A program made the position numbers and the translations under genes. 10,570 nucleotides of DNA, taken from NCBI GenBank assembly GCA_026770595.1, contig MU634728.1:1-10570 (forward strand), written 5' to 3'. The stretch comes from Ochromonadaceae sp. CCMP2298. Taxonomy: Eukaryota; Sar; Synurophyceae; Ochromonadales; Ochromonadaceae. Shown here piece after piece: positions 7,510-10,570 of the stretch; within the stretch, counting starts at the first letter, position 1, and every line of letters starts with the position of its first letter. The notes under the pieces were generated by a model, which saw nothing but the letters and a program-made list of their open reading frames with translations, was not told where the DNA came from and ran no database searches.

Positions 7510-9702
7510 CTAATCTTCAGCTACAGTCACAGCATCATCATACTCCACCCCCCCGCCATCACCATCACCACTACCACCAAAATCATCATCACTATCATCA
7601 TCATCGTCCGAGGCGAGTATATATGCCTCTGCTTGCAGTTGTGCAGTATTCACAGACACAGCATCGATCACGCCACACATAGTAGTCACAGCAGGTTGGG
7701 GTCCCCACTCCTGACCCTCCTCACTGTACTCCTGTGTGCTCTCACTGGAACTGTCCTCCCCCTCTGCCCCTGTTTCCTCCTCACTATCAGACCCCCCCTC
7801 GTCGTCCATATCACCATCAGGGGCATTCTCTTCGGTCTCCGAAACAAATCCAAACAACCCCCATATCCCATCGTCCCCTTGCTCCCCCTGCTGACCCTCC
7901 CCCTCCTCGTCACTATCAGGATCAGAATCATCACTGTCAGAGTCATCATCATCATCATCATCATCACTATCTTCGGTCTCCTCTACCATACCCGTCAGCA
8001 CTCTCCTCATCCTCGCCTCTCTCACATCACTCTCACCCACTTGATTCAAAGCATCGACACTTATATGTCTGTACTCTTCAGGCCTCCTCGGCGTCTCATA
8101 GCTGTGAGGGTCGAGGTACATGTCCTCTATGCAGACTGCTTCATCCGTGTCATCTTCACCTCCCTCGGCCCCCCCCTCGGGCTGATTCTGCCGAGGCAGG
8201 CGGAAGAAAACCTCGCATCGAGAGCAGAACTCATCATTCTGCGTGGATCGTAAATAGTAGCACATGACGTATAGTAATGAAGAAAATGGTAAGATGGTTA
8301 AGAAGAATTGGTAAATAATTACTGGTGAAGTGTGTTGGGGTGAGGAAAATATGCTCTAGTCGCGAAAACGTAGAACATAAAAAAAAGATAAAACAACCCA
8401 TATATATTTTGTCTGTAAAAGTGATATGATAGATTTTGTAATTATATCGATGAAGAGCGTGTGCGTATGACATGACGTACCTCCCATTGCCCCGCAGTTG
8501 ACACCTTCTTCGCCCAATTTCTGGTCGTCACGCGGCTCGCGAAGCTTCGCTTCATTAACATTTTGCTTTGGCTTTGGCTTCGTGTTTGAACGCGCAATTG
8601 GGAAACCTGGGAATTATCTTTTAGGTTCCCAGGTCGGCTTCAGGTGTGTGTCATAAGGTGCAAAGGTGCATGAAGGGTGATAATTAGTAAATAAGTAAGC
8701 AGTAGAAGTAGTAGAAGCGGTCGCTATGGCATAGGAAGGATACCTGCGTTGGTCCAAGACCTCGTCGAAGCAGTCTTCCAACTGCGACAGGACCAGTGCA
8801 GCACGCATCTTCCCAAACTCCCTCGCGGCCTGGACAGGCGCAGCCGTGCCGACGTGCGACTCAATTATGACTTGTATGGTTAGATAAAGGGGGAGGTATA
8901 GGGGGGTAAGGATATATAAAGGTGGGGGTATAGGGGGTGTAGGGAAGTGTAGGGGGGTGTAGGGAAGTGTAGGGGGGTGTAGGGAAGTGTAGGGGGGTGT
9001 AGGTGGGTACCTTCAACAGTGGGATGCTGATAAACCAACTCGGCGATTTCCTTGAGCTTCTGAAGTTCAGCAGTGGACTGTAGGCGAAGGCTGTTTGCGT
9101 TTGTGTGTGTAAGTTCGAGGTACCGACGTTATTTTATTCTTCATTGGAGGAATTCATAGCCATAGCTTTGCAATTTGAAATAGCGCGAGAACATACATGC
9201 AAACGAACCTAGCTTAGTTGAAGAATACTGCCACACATACGAACATACACACATAGAAATATGCATATACACATACACACACAGACTCACACATACACAT
9301 ACAACTAACCTAGCGTAACTGAAGAATACCGCCACCATCTTGGAACTCCCAAAGGTACTTCTCTGCGCCATCGTGACAGCAATCTCTTCCAACGACCTGT
9401 GAAGGTCAGAGAACAGAGTCAAAGGTGAAATAGGGTCAGAGGAAAAGGGGCAGAGGGTCGTGGGTAAAGAGTCAGGCTACTCACACAGACATACTCATAC
9501 ACTCGTACACACACCTGATCTTTTGGACCGCCACGGTCAACGGACCCAGCATTTGGATCGCGACGAGCTTGAGCAACACCTTATCTTGGCATATTGATCG
9601 GATTTCCTTATCACAGGAAGAACTCAGAGCGATGGAACGCGGCTCCAGCCAACTCCAGCACAAGAGCAGGATGTCTCTAGGGATCTGTGTGAAACGCGCC
9701 AT
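7510..9702 (-). CDS. F-box-like / OmpA-like protein with long acidic tail (six exons)
   Basis: Six exons (9702-9515, 9396-9310, 9090-9011, 8870-8744, 8637-8481, 8238-7510) join with matching phases at five GT-AG introns and encode 455 residues. The start is supported by an in-frame TGA upstream. Residues 5-50 (IPRDILLLCWSWLEPRSIAL...) resemble an F-box, the SKP1-binding motif of SCF ubiquitin ligases. Residues 84-227 resemble an OmpA-like fold: VAVFFSYASLRLQSTAELQK, then IAELVYQHPTVEVIIESHVG, KMRAALVLSQLE, and a final CEVFFRL like the NRRVEIxI end. The peptidoglycan-contact Asp of GHTDxxG is lost (SHVG, 123-126) while the Arg of LSxxRA is kept (R141). A basic insert (about 162-205) precedes the last strand. 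Residues 228-455 are Glu/Asp/Ser-rich with an 8-Asp run. Domain calls are by pattern only. With the exons read separately the coding region looks like four unrelated small frames. Confidence 0.68.
8941..9000. repeat. 20-bp G-rich minisatellite inside an intron
   Basis: Three perfect 20-bp units (agggaagtgtaggggggtgt) fill most of the intron at 8871-9010 of the F-box/OmpA-like gene, flanked by degenerate copies from about 8890. The transcript strand is C-rich and the plus strand carries repeated G5-G6 runs. Confidence 0.85.
9203..9335. repeat. Duplicated exon end and splice donor separated by CA-rich sequence
   Basis: The 32 bases at 9304-9335 span the end of the second exon and its splice donor. 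They recur at 9203-9234 with five differences, 101 bp away inside the following intron. The space between is CA/TA-rich microsatellite. The second copy keeps a weaker donor-like GTTCGT on the minus strand. Confidence 0.65.
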
Positions 9703-10178
9703 AGTTCCTACTCTAAGATCTCAATGATGTCTCACCAGAGCAGTGGAACTGTTAATGGGACATGCACTCTTCACGTGCAACGGTGAGAGTGTCTTCTCCG
9801 TGAATGCAACCAGATTTTTCATATCAATCGTCATCTTACAAAAAAGGAAGGATATAATTTGTTTCGTAATTTAGGCGCTTGTTCTGTCAATATGTCATAT
9901 AATCGACGACAGTGACACGTTCTTTCATGGGTGGGGGGGTGATATTTGATGTCGCAATGCTGTACAATCTCGTCAATGATGCCCCAGACGGTACCTTAGA
10001 GAAGATCCCGGAATATAAAGAGTTGAGGCGAACTGCAACAAATGCAGTATCGGTACGGTAGCGGCTAGTGGAAAAGGGGGATTATTCTAAAACCCATATT
10101 TCAATTCTAAATGAGTATTCAAAACCCCATTAATTATCGGGGTCTAAAAGAAAAACCGCGATCTTTTTGGATGGAGCT
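9703..10178. other. Spacer between divergent genes
   Basis: Upstream of the minus-strand F-box/OmpA-like gene. I see no confident gene. On the minus strand an AATTATATCC motif lies at about 9862-9853, roughly 150 nt before that gene's ATG, and could be TATA-like. The stretch at about 10085-10145 is AT-rich and loosely resembles 7398-7460, suggesting an old interspersed repeat. Confidence 0.3.
9927..10061 (+). CDS. Possible small ORF of 44 residues
   Basis: An ATG-to-TAG frame giving a product with an ordinary residue mix (VIFDVAMLYNLVNDAPDG, then EKIPEYKELRRTA). It has no low-complexity or shadow character. No partner exons or family were recognised, and the length is compatible with chance. 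It could be a lone exon or gene fragment. Confidence 0.2.
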   Translation: MGGGVIFDVAMLYNLVNDAPDGTLEKIPEYKELRRTATNAVSVR

Positions 10179-10337
10179 ATGAAGGAGCAGTCTCTCTTGC
10201 GCTATCCGAGCCTAACGAGACTCTTCGGACTGTCAACCGTGAGAGTGCCACACCACCAAAGGTGCAAGTCTCACCCGACGTACGTAGCGGCCTACCGGGT
10301 ACCTCCACCTGACAGTCGAGCTCTGACTGTCAGATGA
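10179..10337 (+). promoter_or_regulatory. 52-codon upstream ORF overlapping the next start codon
   Basis: ATG at 10179 opens a 52-codon frame whose TGA (10335-10337) overlaps the ATG at 10334 of the secreted Pro/Thr-rich protein as ATGA. The product is basic and His/Arg/Pro-rich with no recognised domain. If both lie on one mRNA, this arrangement would limit or couple translation of the downstream protein. Confidence 0.3.
10309..10333. promoter_or_regulatory. Perfect hairpin directly before a start codon
   Basis: The arms ctgacagtc (10309-10317) and gactgtcag (10325-10333) pair perfectly over 9 bp around a 7-nt loop that itself contains GAGCTC. The 3' arm ends at the base immediately before the ATG at 10334, so the stem would hide the start site or act as a DNA-level palindromic binding site. 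Confidence 0.55.
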
Positions 10338-10570
10338 GGGCCCTCGCTCGAGCGCTTCTATGCCTCTATGCCCTTCTTCTCGCTCGAGTGCTGACATCTG
10401 CGACGCGCGCGCCTAGTCCAATACCTGGTCAGATTCTTAGCGTAAATGCAACGTCGGACCCAACCCACGCCCCTACTCGCACTCCCGCTCCCACCCCCAA
10501 GCCCACTCGCACCCCAGCTCCCTCCCGTGCACCTACCCTCTCTCCCACTCTCGCTCCCTCTCAGGCCCCC
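10334..10570 (+). CDS. Secreted Pro/Thr-rich protein, N-terminal part
   Basis: An ATG frame that stays open for 79 codons to the window edge, so the gene is partial. Residues 1-25 form a classical signal peptide (basic start, Leu/Ala-rich core, cleavage near ATRA|PSP). From residue 45 the product is a low-complexity Pro/Thr/Ser repeat with APTxTP and PTPKPTRTP-type units. Such tracts act as O-glycosylated, extended linkers in extracellular and cell-surface proteins of heterokont algae and usually precede a functional domain, here beyond the window. Codons for the repeat are C-rich (CCC, ACT, GCT), giving a pyrimidine-rich strand. An upstream ORF and a hairpin abut the start. Confidence 0.7.
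   Translation, partial: MRALARALLCLYALLLARVLTSATRAPSPIPGQILSVNATSDPTHAPTRTPAPTPKPTRTPAPSRAPTLSPTLAPSQAP

Noticed and set aside
7633-8267. Two long plus-strand frames rich in Ile/Thr and His/Pro
   Set aside because: Antisense to the acidic tail; composition is the direct mirror of GAT repeats.
8234-8473. 79-codon minus-strand frame
   Set aside because: Lies inside the AT-rich intron of the F-box/OmpA-like gene.
9870-9890. Short ATTTAGGCGCTT match to the foldback element core
   Set aside because: Only about 11 nt match and no further arm similarity; probably chance.
1-10570. tRNA, rRNA or CRISPR arrays
   Set aside because: No B-box-like tRNA context, rRNA blocks or regularly spaced repeats with unique spacers were found.

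Overview
This is nuclear DNA of a eukaryote. Seven spliceosomal introns can be placed from phase-consistent exon joins. They are 56-242 bp, GT-AG, several with CTAAC/CTAAT-type branch points (a perfect TACTAAC in one). The protein on the minus strand at 2011-2790 begins with a hydrophobic signal peptide ending in an ASA|F motif, the import signature of plastids of red secondary origin (heterokonts, cryptophytes, haptophytes). The last gene opens with a signal peptide followed by Pro/Thr-rich 'APT' repeats, common in surface proteins of heterokont algae. My best guess is a photosynthetic stramenopile such as a golden alga or pelagophyte. The lineage is inferred from these traits only.

Layout: (1) 1-478, gene-poor flank with a GGCTTC-rich hairpin. 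(2) 479-1764 +, two-exon secreted or membrane-anchored protein with a GDS..R motif of the PC-esterase/SGNH type. (3) 2011-2790 -, ASAF-bearing, probably plastid-targeted protein built of four 40-residue helical repeats, convergent with gene 2. (4) 3198-3353 +, a small membrane-protein ORF lying 55 nt before (5) 3409-4584 +, a TruA-type tRNA pseudouridine synthase. (6) 4811-5173 +, an orphan exon-like reading frame. (7) 5615-6753 -, two-exon phytanoyl-CoA-dioxygenase-family protein. (8) 6821-7380, a 320-bp palindromic foldback element and a truncated second copy. (9) 7510-9702 -, a six-exon gene that I assembled by matching splice sites and phases; its 455-residue product has an F-box-like N terminus, a degenerate OmpA-like middle and a long acidic tail. 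(10) 10334-10570+, the start of a secreted Pro/Thr-rich protein that runs off the window, preceded by an overlapping upstream ORF and a hairpin abutting the start codon.

The genes look like unrelated neighbours in a compact algal genome rather than one pathway. The items most worth a second look are the F-box/OmpA-like/acidic-tail gene, the palindromic elements, the plastid-targeted 40-residue repeat protein, and the two small ORFs placed close upstream of larger genes.
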